From Paenirhodobacter hankyongi (GTDB taxonomy: Bacteria > Pseudomonadota > Alphaproteobacteria > Rhodobacterales > Rhodobacteraceae), in assembly GCF_003664585.1 (NCBI RefSeq), contig NZ_RCHI01000011.1:82409-146408 (forward strand): a stretch of DNA of 64,000 nucleotides, read 5' to 3'. The notes beneath the pieces were generated by a model, which worked only from the letters and a program-made list of their open reading frames with translations, made no database searches and was not told the origin of the DNA. Within the stretch, counting starts at the first letter, position 1; each line of letters starts with the position of its first letter. The translations under genes were made by a program, and so were the position numbers. Below, in pieces: positions 9,900-18,822 of this stretch.

Positions 9900-11543
9900 A
9901 TGGTTCGTGGATTGATCGCGGGGCTGGGCACGGGCGGCGTGGTCGCAGTGCTGGGGCTCGGGGCGCTGTCGCTGGTGGCGCCGCTGCCGCAGCCGCAGCG
10001 GACCCCGCCGGCCTCGGCCGCGGGCGAGGACGCTCCGGCCACCCGCGATGCGGTCCAGCGCGCGCCGCATCTGCCCGCGCCCGCGAACAGCCCGGCTCCG
10101 ATTGCCGCTGCGCCCGCCGCGCCCGTTCCGACCCCGCCCGCAGCTGCGCCGGCCCCCGCACCCGCCCCGGTGGCGCCGGTCGCGTCCGCGCCGGCCGCGC
10201 CGTCGGTGGTCGCCGCCGACAGCGCAGGCGATGCCGCGCCGGTCGCGCCGGCCGGGGAGGGGGCGCCTGCCGAGGTCGCCGCGCCCGCCGCCCCCGCGGC
10301 GGTGGCCGAACCGCCCGCCGCGCCGCTGCCCGGCACCGAGAGCGCCGCGCGCCCCGATGCCGTGGCCATCGCACCGCAATCGCCCGCGGTGCCCGAGCCG
10401 CCGCTTGCGATGCTCGAACCCGGGGCCGAGGCGCCGGTGCCGGTGCCGCCGCCGGGCGAGGTGGTGGCGCCCGAGCTGCCGCAGGCCGAGGCCGACGGGA
10501 CTGCCGCCAGCGCCGAAGCGCCGGTGGCAAAGACGCCCGCGACGCCGATGGCGCCCGAGCCCGGGCAGGAGATCGTGCTGATGCCCGATGGCGCGATCGT
10601 GTCGCCCGAGCCGCAGCTGCCGCGCGTGTTCAGCCCCGGCGCCGATCCGCAGGGCTTTGCCAACGCACCCGGCACCACGGTGAACCGGCTGCCGACAATC
10701 GGCGACGAGACGCAGGTGGCCACCGCCCCCGCGCCGGGTTTCCAGCGCCCGCCGGGGGCCGAGGCGCCGGCCGGGGCCTTGCCCGGCGTGATGCCGCCGC
10801 CCACCACCACGACCGTGCCCGAGGCGGCCGCACCTGCGCCCGAGGGCGACGGGGCGCCGATCCGTCGCTTTGGCGCGGCCTTCACGCCCGAGCCCGGCAA
10901 GCCGCTGTTCTCGGTCGTGCTGATCGATACGGGCACCGCGGCGGGCGGGCTCGATGCGGGCACCATCACCTCGCTCGGCCTGCCGCTGACCGTTGCCATC
11001 GACCCGACCCGGCCTGATGCCGCCACCGCCGCCGCCGCCTATCGCGCCGCGGGGCTCGAGGTGGCGATCCTGGCCTCACCGTTGCCCGCAGGTGCGACGG
11101 CGCAGGATCTCGAGGTTGCGATCGAGGCCTGGCGGGCGGTGCTGCCCGAAGCCGTTGCCGTGGTCGAGCCGCCGGCTCCGGTGGTGCAGAACAACCGGCT
11201 GCTGTCGCAGGATCTGGTGGCGGTGCTGGCGCGCGAGGGGCTGGGGCTGGTGACGCAAAGCAGCGGCACCAATGCGGCCGAACAGCTGGCGCGTGCGGCA
11301 GGCCTGCCCGAGGTGCGGGTCTGGCGCGTGCTCGATGCCGATCGCGAGCGCGGCGCGGTGGTCGAGCGCACCCTTGCCCGCGCGGCCTTCGAGGCGGCAC
11401 GCGATGGCGCCGTGACGGTGATGCTGAGCGCCTGGCCCGAGTCGGTCGCGGGGCTGACGAGCTGGTCGGTGGGCGCCACTGGCACGGTCAGCCTTGCGCC
11501 GGTCTCGGCGCTCGCCCTGGCGGCAACGCAAAACGGGGGCTGA
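9900..11543 (+). CDS. Divergent polysaccharide deacetylase family protein (YibQ/DUF610-like)
   Basis: The 547-residue product has an N-terminal hydrophobic signal or anchor (about residues 4-28), a very long Ala/Pro-rich region to about residue 320, then a C-terminal domain resembling the divergent polysaccharide deacetylase family (FSVVLIDTGTAAGGLDAGTI, LPLTVAIDPTRPDAA, AYRAAGLEVAILAS, VVEPPAP). Substrate is unknown; members are thought to act on envelope polysaccharides. It lies between trpE and trpG on the opposite strand. A yibQ gene between trpE and trpGDC is known from Rhodobacter sphaeroides, which supports both the call and the taxonomic placement. Confidence 0.8.
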   Translation: MVRGLIAGLGTGGVVAVLGLGALSLVAPLPQPQRTPPASAAGEDAPATRDAVQRAPHLPAPANSPAPIAAAPAAPVPTPPAAAPAPAPAPVAPVASAPAAPSVVAADSAGDAAPVAPAGEGAPAEVAAPAAPAAVAEPPAAPLPGTESAARPDAVAIAPQSPAVPEPPLAMLEPGAEAPVPVPPPGEVVAPELPQAEADGTAASAEAPVAKTPATPMAPEPGQEIVLMPDGAIVSPEPQLPRVFSPGADPQGFANAPGTTVNRLPTIGDETQVATAPAPGFQRPPGAEAPAGALPGVMPPPTTTTVPEAAAPAPEGDGAPIRRFGAAFTPEPGKPLFSVVLIDTGTAAGGLDAGTITSLGLPLTVAIDPTRPDAATAAAAYRAAGLEVAILASPLPAGATAQDLEVAIEAWRAVLPEAVAVVEPPAPVVQNNRLLSQDLVAVLAREGLGLVTQSSGTNAAEQLARAAGLPEVRVWRVLDADRERGAVVERTLARAAFEAARDGAVTVMLSAWPESVAGLTSWSVGATGTVSLAPVSALALAATQNGG

Positions 11544-11556
11544 GCGCCCCCGTTCG
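11532..11556. terminator. Bidirectional hairpin between the yibQ-like gene and trpE
   Basis: A 9-bp stem AACGGGGGC/GCCCCCGTT with loop TGAGC overlaps the stop codon of the plus-strand gene (TGA 11541-11543). The flanks are A-rich on the left and T-poor on the right, so it would serve trpE on the minus strand (transcript ends in a U-rich tract) at least as well as the plus-strand gene. Confidence 0.6.
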
Positions 11557-11585
11557 GTTCCTGTGATGCCCGGCGGGGCAGGGGC

Positions 11586-13094
11586 TCAGGCGTTGCCCTG
11601 GCGCACGAACAGGCCCGCCTCCTCGGCCGCCTTGCGCAGCGCCTTCGACTTGTTGACCGATTCCTGATACTCGCCCTCGGGATCGCTGTCGAAGACGACG
11701 CCGCCGCCCGCCTGGATGTAGAGCGTCTGATCCTTCACCACTGCGGTGCGCAGCGCGATGCACATGTCCATCTCGCCATTCGCCGCGAAATAGCCGACGC
11801 CGCCGCCGTAGATGCCGCGCTTCTCGGGTTCGAGCTCGTCGATGATCTCCATCGCCCGCACCTTCGGCGCGCCCGAGACGGTGCCCGCGGGCAGACCGGC
11901 GAGCAGCGCCGAGAGCGCATCCTCGCCGTCTGCCAGTTCGCCCACCACGTTCGAGACGATGTGCATGACGTGGGAATAGCGCTCGATGATGAATTTCTCG
12001 GTCGGATGCACCGTGCCGATCTTCGCCACCCGGCCGACGTCGTTGCGGCCGAGGTCGAGCAGCATCAGGTGCTCGGCCAGTTCCTTCTTGTCGGCCAGCA
12101 GCTCTTCTTCCAGCGCCTTGTCCTCGGCCGGCGTCGCACCACGCGGGCGGGTGCCGGCGATCGGGCGGATCGTCACCTCGCCTTCGCGCAGCCGCACCAG
12201 GATCTCGGGGCTGGCACCGACGATCTGGAAGCCGCCGAAGTTCAGGAAGAACATGAAGGGCGAGGGGTTGGTGCGCCGCAGCGAGCGATAGAGCGCGAAG
12301 GGCGGCAGCGGGAAATCCGCGCGCCAGCGCTGCGCCGGCACCACCTGGAAGATGTCGCCCGCGCGGATGTAGTCCTTGGCCTTCTCGACCGCGGCCTTGT
12401 AGCCCTCGGCGGTGAAGTTCGACACCAGCGGGCCGACCTTCGCGGTCTCGCCCATCTCGCGGCTCTGGTTCGGCGCGCGGTCGAGGTCGCGCAGCGCGTC
12501 CATCACCCGCTCGGCCGCCTGGGCATAGGCCGCCCGCGCCGACAGGCCCGAGCTCTGGAACGCCGGCGCGCAGAGGATCACGTCGCCCTTCACCCCGTCG
12601 AGCACCGCGACGACCGAGGGCCGCAGCAGCACCGCATCGGGCACGCCGAGCGGGTCGGGATTGCCGCCGGGCAGCTTCTCGACCAGCCGGATCATGTCAT
12701 AGCCGAGATAGCCGAACAGGCCGGCCGCCGCGGCGGGCAGGCCCTCGGGCATCTCGATCCGGCTTTCGGCGATCAGCGCGCGCAGGCTGTCGAACGGGTG
12801 GCCGGGCAGCTCCTCGAAGCGCTCTTCGAACCGCGCCTGGCGGTTGATGCGGGCTGTCTCGCCGCGGCATTCCCAGATCACGTCGGGCTTCATGCCGATG
12901 ATCGAATAGCGCCCGCGGACCTCGCCGCCGGTGACGGATTCGAACATGAAGCTGTTCTCGCGCGCATCGGCCAGCTTCAGCATCAGCGACACGGGCGTGT
13001 CGAGATCGGCCGCGAGGCGGGCGAAGACGAGCTGGTTGCGGCCCTGTTGCCAGGCGCGCTCGAACTCTTCGAAGCTGGGGGAAAGAGCTGCCAC
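11586..13094 (-). CDS. trpE: Anthranilate synthase component I TrpE
   Basis: Converts chorismate to anthranilate using ammonia from TrpG. The 502-residue product has the N-terminal feedback region and the chorismate-binding core: FFLNFGGFQIVGASPEILV, IRPIAGTRPRG, LLDLGRNDVGRV, PAGTVSGAPKVRAMEIIDE and YGGGVGYFAANGEMD. The start is GTG 13094, preceded by GGAGGCG; upstream codons in frame lie in the ppiD gene and have no TrpE similarity. It begins 10 nt after the ppiD stop, so it is probably expressed from the ppiD promoter, and no room exists for a leader-peptide attenuator. Confidence 0.96.
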   Translation of the reverse strand: MAALSPSFEEFERAWQQGRNQLVFARLAADLDTPVSLMLKLADARENSFMFESVTGGEVRGRYSIIGMKPDVIWECRGETARINRQARFEERFEELPGHPFDSLRALIAESRIEMPEGLPAAAAGLFGYLGYDMIRLVEKLPGGNPDPLGVPDAVLLRPSVVAVLDGVKGDVILCAPAFQSSGLSARAAYAQAAERVMDALRDLDRAPNQSREMGETAKVGPLVSNFTAEGYKAAVEKAKDYIRAGDIFQVVPAQRWRADFPLPPFALYRSLRRTNPSPFMFFLNFGGFQIVGASPEILVRLREGEVTIRPIAGTRPRGATPAEDKALEEELLADKKELAEHLMLLDLGRNDVGRVAKIGTVHPTEKFIIERYSHVMHIVSNVVGELADGEDALSALLAGLPAGTVSGAPKVRAMEIIDELEPEKRGIYGGGVGYFAANGEMDMCIALRTAVVKDQTLYIQAGGGVVFDSDPEGEYQESVNKSKALRKAAEEAGLFVRQGNA

Positions 13095-13104
13095 GACCGC
13101 CTCC

Positions 13105-14955
13105 TTACTGCATCTGCGCCTGCACTGCGTTGATCGCGGTGCTGTCGATGGTGAGCCCGGCCTCGGTTTCCGAAGCGCGGGCGAAAAGCTCGGCAAGATC
13201 GCCCGACATCGACTGCTCGAGCCGGGTCGAGAGCACGTCATGCACCTGCCTGGTGTCGGTGGCCTGCGGATCGGCCTCGGTCACCTTGACCGGCACCACG
13301 ACGAAGACGGCCTCGTCCTGCGCCACCACGGCGGCGGCGCCGGGCCTGGTGTCGAAGGCGGTGGCCAGCAGGGTCGCGGGCGCGCCCTCGACGAAGCCCG
13401 AGCGTTCGAGCCCGGTCGCGTTCGAGACCAGAAGGCCCTGATCGGCGAGGCTCGCCCCGGCCGAGACGGCGGCGACGATCTCCTCGGCGCGGTCGGTCTT
13501 CAGCTTCTTCAGCTGCGCGGCCTTCCAGCTTGCCACGACCTTGTCGCGGACCTGATCGAAGGGGATCAGCGCGGCGGGCGTCACGCCATCGAGGCGCAGC
13601 GCGAAGACGCCGCCATCCTCGAGAGTGCCGAGTTCGGGGAAGTCCTGCTCGGTCACCTTGGCGGCGGCGGTGCGGAAGCTCTCATAGGCGGCGATGCCGT
13701 CGGTGGTGTCGGGCGCCATCGAGATATGGCCCGGCTGCATGTCGGTTTCCTTCGCCATCTCCTCGAGCGTCGCGCCCGAGGCAAGCCGGTCCTCGAGACC
13801 CGAGGTCATGTCGGAGACCATCCGCCGCGCACGGTCCATCACCGCCTCGGTCTCGAGGTCGGGCTTGGCCTGTTCGAAGGTGGTCTCCTCGGCGGGCAGG
13901 ATGCCGTTCATCTGGTAAAGCGCGGGGCCGAGGTCGCTGTCGATCGGGCCCACGGTGCCGGGCGCGGTCAGCGCGAAGACCGCATCGCCGGCGCTGCCGA
14001 GCTCGTCCTTCGAGACCTCGCCCAGATCGGTGTCGGCAAGGGTCAGGCCGCGCTCCTTGGCGATGTCGGAAAAGCTCGCGGTGCCGGCGTCGAGCTTCTG
14101 CTTCGCCGCCTCGGCCTCTGCCCTGGTCGGGAAGACGAGCTTGTCGACAAGGCGCTTCTCGGGCTGGACGAACTCGCTTTTCCGCTCCTCATAGGCCGCG
14201 CGCAGCGTCGCCTCGTCGGGCTGCACCTTGTCCTTCAGCATCTCGGGGGTGAGCCAGACATAGCTGATCTCGCGCGTCTCGGGCTTGGTGAACTCCGCCG
14301 CATGATCCGCGTGCCAGGCCTTCAGCTCGTCCTCGCTGGGCTCGGGCAGGGTGGCGGTCAGATCCGCCTTGGTGATCTCGGCGAAGGCGATGTCGCGCTT
14401 CTCGGTGACGTATTTGGTATAGGCCGCGGCCAGCGCCTCGGGCGCCTTCACGCCGCCGGCCACCGCGCCCTGCAGGATCGAGCGCGCCACGTCCGAACGC
14501 AGGCGGGTCTCGAACTGGGCCTCGGTATAGCCCTGCTGGCGCAGCGCCATGCGATAGACCTCGCGGTCGAACTTGCCGTCGACGCCCTGGAAGCTGCGGA
14601 TCGCCTGCACCTGGCGGCCGACCTCGGCATTGCCGACGGAAATGCCGAGCCGGCGGGCCTGTTCGCTCACCGCGGCCTCGGCGAAGACCTGCGCCTGCAC
14701 CTGCCGGTCGAGGCCGAGCGCCTTCGCCTCGGCGAAGGTCAGCGGCCGGCCGAGCTGGGCCTGCGCGGCACTCATTCCTGAGCGCAGCGCGCGGGCATAA
14801 TCGTTGATCGAGATCTCGGTCTTGCCGACCGAACCGATCGACTGCACCCGGCCCGAGAAGTTCGAGACGCCGAAGCCGCCAAGGCCAAGGACAAGCATCG
14901 CGAGCAACACCCAGACGACGACGCCCTTGCCATGGCTGCGCAGCTTGTTCGACAT
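13105..14955 (-). CDS. ppiD: PpiD/SurA-type periplasmic folding factor (peptidylprolyl isomerase)
   Basis: The 616-residue protein has a cytoplasmic N-terminal MSNKLRSHGKG followed by one transmembrane helix (VVVWVLLAMLVLGLGGFGV), a SurA-like chaperone domain (QAQVFAEAAVSEQARRLGIS, region about 45-170), and a parvulin-like domain (about 240-370, including FPTRAEAEAAKQKL and DLGEVSKDEL). PpiD is anchored in the inner membrane and helps newly exported proteins fold. Two in-frame ATGs are 6 nt apart; I choose 14955 because GGAGG then lies 7 nt upstream, whereas it would touch the first ATG. It leads into trpE. Confidence 0.9.
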   Translation of the reverse strand: MSNKLRSHGKGVVVWVLLAMLVLGLGGFGVSNFSGRVQSIGSVGKTEISINDYARALRSGMSAAQAQLGRPLTFAEAKALGLDRQVQAQVFAEAAVSEQARRLGISVGNAEVGRQVQAIRSFQGVDGKFDREVYRMALRQQGYTEAQFETRLRSDVARSILQGAVAGGVKAPEALAAAYTKYVTEKRDIAFAEITKADLTATLPEPSEDELKAWHADHAAEFTKPETREISYVWLTPEMLKDKVQPDEATLRAAYEERKSEFVQPEKRLVDKLVFPTRAEAEAAKQKLDAGTASFSDIAKERGLTLADTDLGEVSKDELGSAGDAVFALTAPGTVGPIDSDLGPALYQMNGILPAEETTFEQAKPDLETEAVMDRARRMVSDMTSGLEDRLASGATLEEMAKETDMQPGHISMAPDTTDGIAAYESFRTAAAKVTEQDFPELGTLEDGGVFALRLDGVTPAALIPFDQVRDKVVASWKAAQLKKLKTDRAEEIVAAVSAGASLADQGLLVSNATGLERSGFVEGAPATLLATAFDTRPGAAAVVAQDEAVFVVVPVKVTEADPQATDTRQVHDVLSTRLEQSMSGDLAELFARASETEAGLTIDSTAINAVQAQMQ

Positions 14956-15021
14956 GCTCATTCCTCCCGGGGATCAGGCCTTTTGCGGGTGTTTAGGGCT
15001 TTGACGGGGGCGCCGCAAGGC

Positions 15022-16203
15022 TCAGGGCGCCACCGTGGCAAGGCGGCGGATCAATTCCGCGATGCCGGCGGTGTCGACATTCGCGAAGGCGATGCGCAGG
15101 CCGCGATCGCCCTGCACCGTGCCCTCGGGCATGAACATCGTGCCGGGCAGCAGCAGCACCCCCGCCTCGCGCACCAGACGCCGCGCGAAGTCGGGCGAGG
15201 CGTCGTGGCCCGGGTGGTCGACCCAGGCGAAATAGGCGCCGCAGCCATGCAGGTGCCAGCCCTCGAGCGCGCCGAACCCCTCGGTCAGCGCGGCGCGGCG
15301 CGCAAGCAGCTCGGCGCGTTCGCCGGCGACCCATTGCGCGAGGTTGCGCATCCCCCACAGCGCGCCGATCTGGCCAAGCTGGTTCGGGCAGATTGCCACG
15401 GTGTCGAGGAATTTCTCGACCTCGGCCAGACGCGCGGGTGAGGCGACGATGGCGCCGACGCGGTGGCCGGTCAGCCGGTAGGCCTTCGAGAAGGAGTAAA
15501 GATGGATGAAGGCCTCGTCCCAGTCGGGATCGGTGAACAGGTCATGCGGCGCGCCGGTGCGGCTGTCGAAGTCGCGATAGGTCTCGTCGACGATCAGCGC
15601 GAGGCCGCGCGACCGGGCAAGATCGTGGAAGGCGCGCACCAGCGCGGCCGGGTATTCCGCCCCGCCCGGGTTGTTGGGCGAGATCAGCACGATCGCCCTG
15701 GTGCGCGGCGTGATCCGCGCGGCGGCCTCCTCGGGGTCGGGCAGAAGGCCCGCGCCGGTGGGCAGCGGCACGGCCCGGACCGAGGCCATGTCGCACCACA
15801 TCTTGTGGTTGAAATACCAGGGCGTCGGCAGCAGCACCTCGTCGCCCGGACCGGCAAGCGTCGCCATCACCGCGCAGAAGGCCTGGTTGCAGCCCTGGGT
15901 GATCGCCACCTGGCTTTCGGAAATCGTGCCGCCATAGGCCGTGGACCATTGCGCCGCGATCTCGGCGCGCAGCTCGGCCATGCCAAGCACCGGGCCGTAG
16001 AGATGGGCGGCGGGGTTGTCGAGCGCGGCTTCGGCGATGGCGCGGCGCAGCCCCTCGGGCGGCGGATCGACCGGCGCGGCCTGGCTGACGTTGAGGAGCG
16101 GCCGCTCGGGCGGGAAGCTCACCCCCTCGAGCCAGCGCCGCGCCTCCATCACCGGCGGCGCGAAGGTGGCGGCAAGGGCGGGGTTCAGCGGGCTGAGCGG
16201 CAT
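15022..16203 (-). CDS. Aminotransferase, class I/II (PLP-dependent)
   Basis: The 393-residue product is a fold-type I aminotransferase: NVSQAAPVDPPPEGLRRAI, ITQGCNQAFCAVMA, the SPNNPGGAEYPAALV segment, IVDETYRDF (Asp binding the PLP nitrogen) and the PLP lysine in SFSKAYRLTGHRVG. A late Arg (GLRIAFANVD) would bind the substrate carboxylate. Substrate cannot be assigned; similar Rhodobacteraceae proteins are annotated only as aminotransferases. The start is ATG 16203, with a GGAG-type site just upstream; in-frame sequence further upstream crosses a palindrome and a neighbouring gene end. Confidence 0.88.
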   Translation of the reverse strand: MPLSPLNPALAATFAPPVMEARRWLEGVSFPPERPLLNVSQAAPVDPPPEGLRRAIAEAALDNPAAHLYGPVLGMAELRAEIAAQWSTAYGGTISESQVAITQGCNQAFCAVMATLAGPGDEVLLPTPWYFNHKMWCDMASVRAVPLPTGAGLLPDPEEAAARITPRTRAIVLISPNNPGGAEYPAALVRAFHDLARSRGLALIVDETYRDFDSRTGAPHDLFTDPDWDEAFIHLYSFSKAYRLTGHRVGAIVASPARLAEVEKFLDTVAICPNQLGQIGALWGMRNLAQWVAGERAELLARRAALTEGFGALEGWHLHGCGAYFAWVDHPGHDASPDFARRLVREAGVLLLPGTMFMPEGTVQGDRGLRIAFANVDTAGIAELIRRLATVAP

Positions 16204-16216
16204 CGGTGTCTCCTGA

Positions 16217-16230
16217 GTGTCGCGCGACAC
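16217..16230. promoter_or_regulatory. Perfect 14-bp palindrome, candidate operator
   Basis: GTGTCGCGCGACAC lies 14 nt upstream of the aminotransferase start and touches the stop codon of the preceding gene. Its position and perfect symmetry suit a repressor site, but no matching regulator is nearby and a chance palindrome in GC-rich DNA is possible. Confidence 0.3.
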
Positions 16231-16724
16231 TAGGACCGCGGCGGCGCGAAGGAAACCCCCCGGCGGCGGCGCCATTCCTCCCAGGTCAGGGCGATCACCA
16301 CGAGGTCGAGCCCGGTCAGCGCCAGCAGCACCACAGAATGGTCGAGGCTCCACAGGTGCAGCTGATAGAGGATGAAGGCGGAGAGCAGCACGATCGCGCC
16401 CGGATAGGCCCAGAGCACCCCGCGGGCAAGCAGCACCACGACGATCAGCTTCAGCCCGCCATGGCTGAGGAAATAGAGCGCATAGAAGCTTTGCGCCTCG
16501 ACCGAGAAGCGCTGCGCGGCATGCAGCAGCGCATTGGCGAGGAAATCGCTCGCATCCTCGGAAAGCTCATGCGCCGTCAGCCGCTGTGCAAGCGCGACCA
16601 GCGCGCCCTGATGCAGCACCAGCAGGACCAGGCCCGAAAGCGTCTCGGCCGCGGCGAAGAGGCCCTTGGCCAGCAGGCTCGCCTCGAAGGCCGCGTGCAG
16701 CACCCGGCCGAGACGGGCTCGCAT
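16230..16724 (-). CDS. DUF2127 family membrane protein
   Basis: The 164-residue product has four predicted membrane segments: LLAKGLFAAAETLSGLVLLV, FYALYFLSHGGLKLIVVVLL, VLWAYPGAIVLLSAFILYQL and a final helix in VVLLALTGLDLVVIALTW, followed by a basic tail. This matches the DUF2127 family of predicted integral membrane proteins of unknown function. The start is ATG 16724, 4 nt after the gpt stop, so it is probably translated from the gpt message. In-frame sequence upstream of 16724 overlaps gpt and is not membrane-like. Confidence 0.8.
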   Translation of the reverse strand: MRARLGRVLHAAFEASLLAKGLFAAAETLSGLVLLVLHQGALVALAQRLTAHELSEDASDFLANALLHAAQRFSVEAQSFYALYFLSHGGLKLIVVVLLARGVLWAYPGAIVLLSAFILYQLHLWSLDHSVVLLALTGLDLVVIALTWEEWRRRRGVSFAPPRS

Positions 16725-16728
16725 CGGC

Positions 16729-17232
16729 TCAGTCCACGCCCCGGTAGGGCTGCACATATTGCAGCGCGGTGTCCCAGGGGAAGAAGATCCAGGTGTCCTG
16801 GCTGACCTCGGTGATGAAGGTGTCCGCCTGCAGCCGGCCCTTGGGCTTGGCGTAGATCGTGGCGAAATGCGCCTTCGGATAGAGCGTGCGGACAAGCTCC
16901 ATCGTCTTGCCCGAGTCGACGAGGTCGTCGACGATCAGGATGCCTTCGCCGTCGCCCATCAGATCCGCCTGCGGCGCCTTGATGACGGCCGGCGGGTGCT
17001 GGGTCTGGTGGTTGTAGCCCTTGACCGAGATCGTGTCGATCACGCGGATGTTCAGCTCGCGCGCGATGATCGCCGCGGGCACCAGGCCGCCGCGGGTGAT
17101 GCCGACGATGGCACGCCAGGCGCCGTTGTCCGGGCCCTTGCCGTCCAGCCGCCAGGCCAGCGCGCGCGCGTCGCGATGGAGCTGGTCCCAGCTGACCAGA
17201 AAGCCCTTCTCGTGGGGAAGACGTTCGGACAT
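16729..17232 (-). CDS. gpt: Xanthine (guanine) phosphoribosyltransferase
   Basis: Purine salvage enzyme that joins xanthine or guanine to PRPP. The 167-residue product carries the PRPP-binding motif [14 protein letters not shown] and the N-terminal [21 protein letters not shown] typical of the Gpt family, with [15 protein letters not shown] at the C terminus. It starts 10 nt after the LysE-type gene and is followed by the DUF2127 gene. Confidence 0.94.
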   Translation of the reverse strand: MSERLPHEKGFLVSWDQLHRDARALAWRLDGKGPDNGAWRAIVGITRGGLVPAAIIARELNIRVIDTISVKGYNHQTQHPPAVIKAPQADLMGDGEGILIVDDLVDSGKTMELVRTLYPKAHFATIYAKPKGRLQADTFITEVSQDTWIFFPWDTALQYVQPYRGVD

Positions 17233-17242
17233 GACAAGCCTC

Positions 17243-17860
17243 TCAGGTGAGTGCGAGTTTCAGGCCGAGGAGGGCGAGCAGCCCGCCAAAGCCACGCTCG
17301 ATCGCGGTTTTCAGGCGCAGATAGCCGCGCCGGGTGCGCTCGAGCGAAAAGATGCGCGACACGAGCACGTTCCAGCCCGCGTCGTTGACGAAGATGATGC
17401 CGAGGATCGCGGCATAGGCCCAGAGCGGCGCCTGCGGCGGCACGAAGGTCAGGAAGATCGTGCCGAAGAAGACCGCGGGCTTCGGATTGGCGAGCTGCGT
17501 CGCGATGCCGAGCCAGACGAGGCCGAGGGGCGAGCGCGCCGAGGCGGTCTCGGTGATCTCGGCGTCGAAGGGGTCGGGGGCGTGGCGCCACATCTTCACC
17601 GCAAGGTAAATCAGATAGGCGGCGCCCGCGAATTTCAGCGCGGTGAGCAGGGCGGGGGCGATGCGGAACAGCACCGCCAGCCCGAACAGCGCGGCGCAGG
17701 CCCACAGGCAGGCGCCAAGCCCGATGCCGACCGACAGCCACGCCCCCCGCGCCATCCCTTCGCGCAGGCTGGTATGCGCGGCCATCAGGACGGCCGGCCC
17801 GGGCGAGATCGCCGCGGCCAGATGCACGAAGTAGATCGCGAGGAAGGCGGAAAGCGTCAT
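17243..17860 (-). CDS. LysE/RhtB family exporter
   Basis: The 205-residue protein has the six-helix layout of the LysE/RhtB amino-acid exporter family, with the signature [22 protein letters not shown] near the N terminus (quoted here only as the SPGP motif region), [31 protein letters not shown] and [15 protein letters not shown]. The substrate is unknown. It lies 9 nt downstream of fabI and 10 nt upstream of gpt. Confidence 0.88.
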   Translation of the reverse strand: MTLSAFLAIYFVHLAAAISPGPAVLMAAHTSLREGMARGAWLSVGIGLGACLWACAALFGLAVLFRIAPALLTALKFAGAAYLIYLAVKMWRHAPDPFDAEITETASARSPLGLVWLGIATQLANPKPAVFFGTIFLTFVPPQAPLWAYAAILGIIFVNDAGWNVLVSRIFSLERTRRGYLRLKTAIERGFGGLLALLGLKLALT

Positions 17861-17869
17861 CGCCGGGAC

Positions 17870-18694
17870 TCAGGCGTCCTTGCGGCCGGTGACGACGTCG
17901 ATGTCGGGCGCATCGACCGCCTTCATGCCGACGACGTGATAGCCCGCATCGACGTGCAGGATCTCGCCCGTGGTGCCCGAGCCGAGATCGGAGAGCAGGT
18001 AGAGCGCGGCCTTGCCGACCTCTTCCTGGGTCACGTTGCGGCGCAGCGGCGAGTTCAGCTCGTTCCACTTCATGATGTAGCGGAAGTCGCCGATGCCCGA
18101 GGCGGCGAGCGTCTTGATCGGGCCGGCCGAGATCGCGTTGCAGCGGATGCCGTCCTTGCCCAGATCCTCGGCGATGTATTTCACCGAAGCCTCGAGCGCG
18201 GCCTTGGCGATGCCCATCACGTTGTAATGCGGCATCACCTGCTCGGCGCCGTAATAGGTCAGCGTCAGCAGCGACCCGCCCTCGGGCATCAGCTCGGCGG
18301 CGCGGCGGGCAACGGCGGTGAACGAATAGACCGAGATGTCCATCGTCATCTTGAAGTTGTCCGACGAGGTGTCGACGTAGCGGCCGCGCAGCTCGTTCTT
18401 GTCGGAGAAGCCGATGGCGTGCACGACGAAGTCGATCGTGCCCCATTTCTCCTTCAGCGCGGCGAAGAGCGCATCGAGGCTTTCCTGGTTCGACACGTCG
18501 CATTCGATCATCGTGTCGGCGCCGATCGAGCCGGCCAGCGGTTCGACCCGCTTCTTCAGGGCTTCGCCCTGGTAGGAGAAGGCCAGCTCGGCCCCTGCAT
18601 CGGCGCAGGCCTTTGCGATCCCCCAGGCAATCGACTTGTCGTTGGCGAGGCCCATGATCAGCCCGCGCTTGCCCGACATCAGGGTGTTCGTCAT
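17870..18694 (-). CDS. fabI: Enoyl-[acyl-carrier-protein] reductase FabI (NADH)
   Basis: Reduces trans-2-enoyl-ACP in the last step of each fatty acid elongation cycle. The 274-residue short-chain reductase fold has KRGLIMGLANDKSIAWGIAK (nucleotide-binding N terminus), DFVVHAIGFSDK, and the Tyr-x6-Lys pair in the YYGAEQVMPHYNVMGIAKAA segment, then NAISAGPIKTLAASGI. The start is ATG 18694 (MTNTLMSGKRG); the frame stays open upstream but without similarity. It heads the run fabI, LysE-type, gpt, DUF2127. Confidence 0.95.
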   Translation of the reverse strand: MTNTLMSGKRGLIMGLANDKSIAWGIAKACADAGAELAFSYQGEALKKRVEPLAGSIGADTMIECDVSNQESLDALFAALKEKWGTIDFVVHAIGFSDKNELRGRYVDTSSDNFKMTMDISVYSFTAVARRAAELMPEGGSLLTLTYYGAEQVMPHYNVMGIAKAALEASVKYIAEDLGKDGIRCNAISAGPIKTLAASGIGDFRYIMKWNELNSPLRRNVTQEEVGKAALYLLSDLGSGTTGEILHVDAGYHVVGMKAVDAPDIDVVTGRKDA

Positions 18695-18822
18695 GTCAGG
18701 TTTCCCCCGCTTCCCTCTGGTAAGTGCGCAAGCATTAGGCGAAAGATCTGGGGGCATCAAGGCTGGACAGGGGCAGGGCAGGGGCCTTGCCCGCAGGGAA
18801 GGCCGCCACGATGGAGGATCGG

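Noticed and set aside
13105..14781. Long plus-strand frame antisense to ppiD
   Set aside because: No motif and no ribosome binding site, whereas ppiD has a membrane anchor and parvulin-like region.
15022..16203. Assignment of the aminotransferase to a named pathway enzyme
   Set aside because: Only fold-type I features are visible; neighbouring genes give no pathway context.
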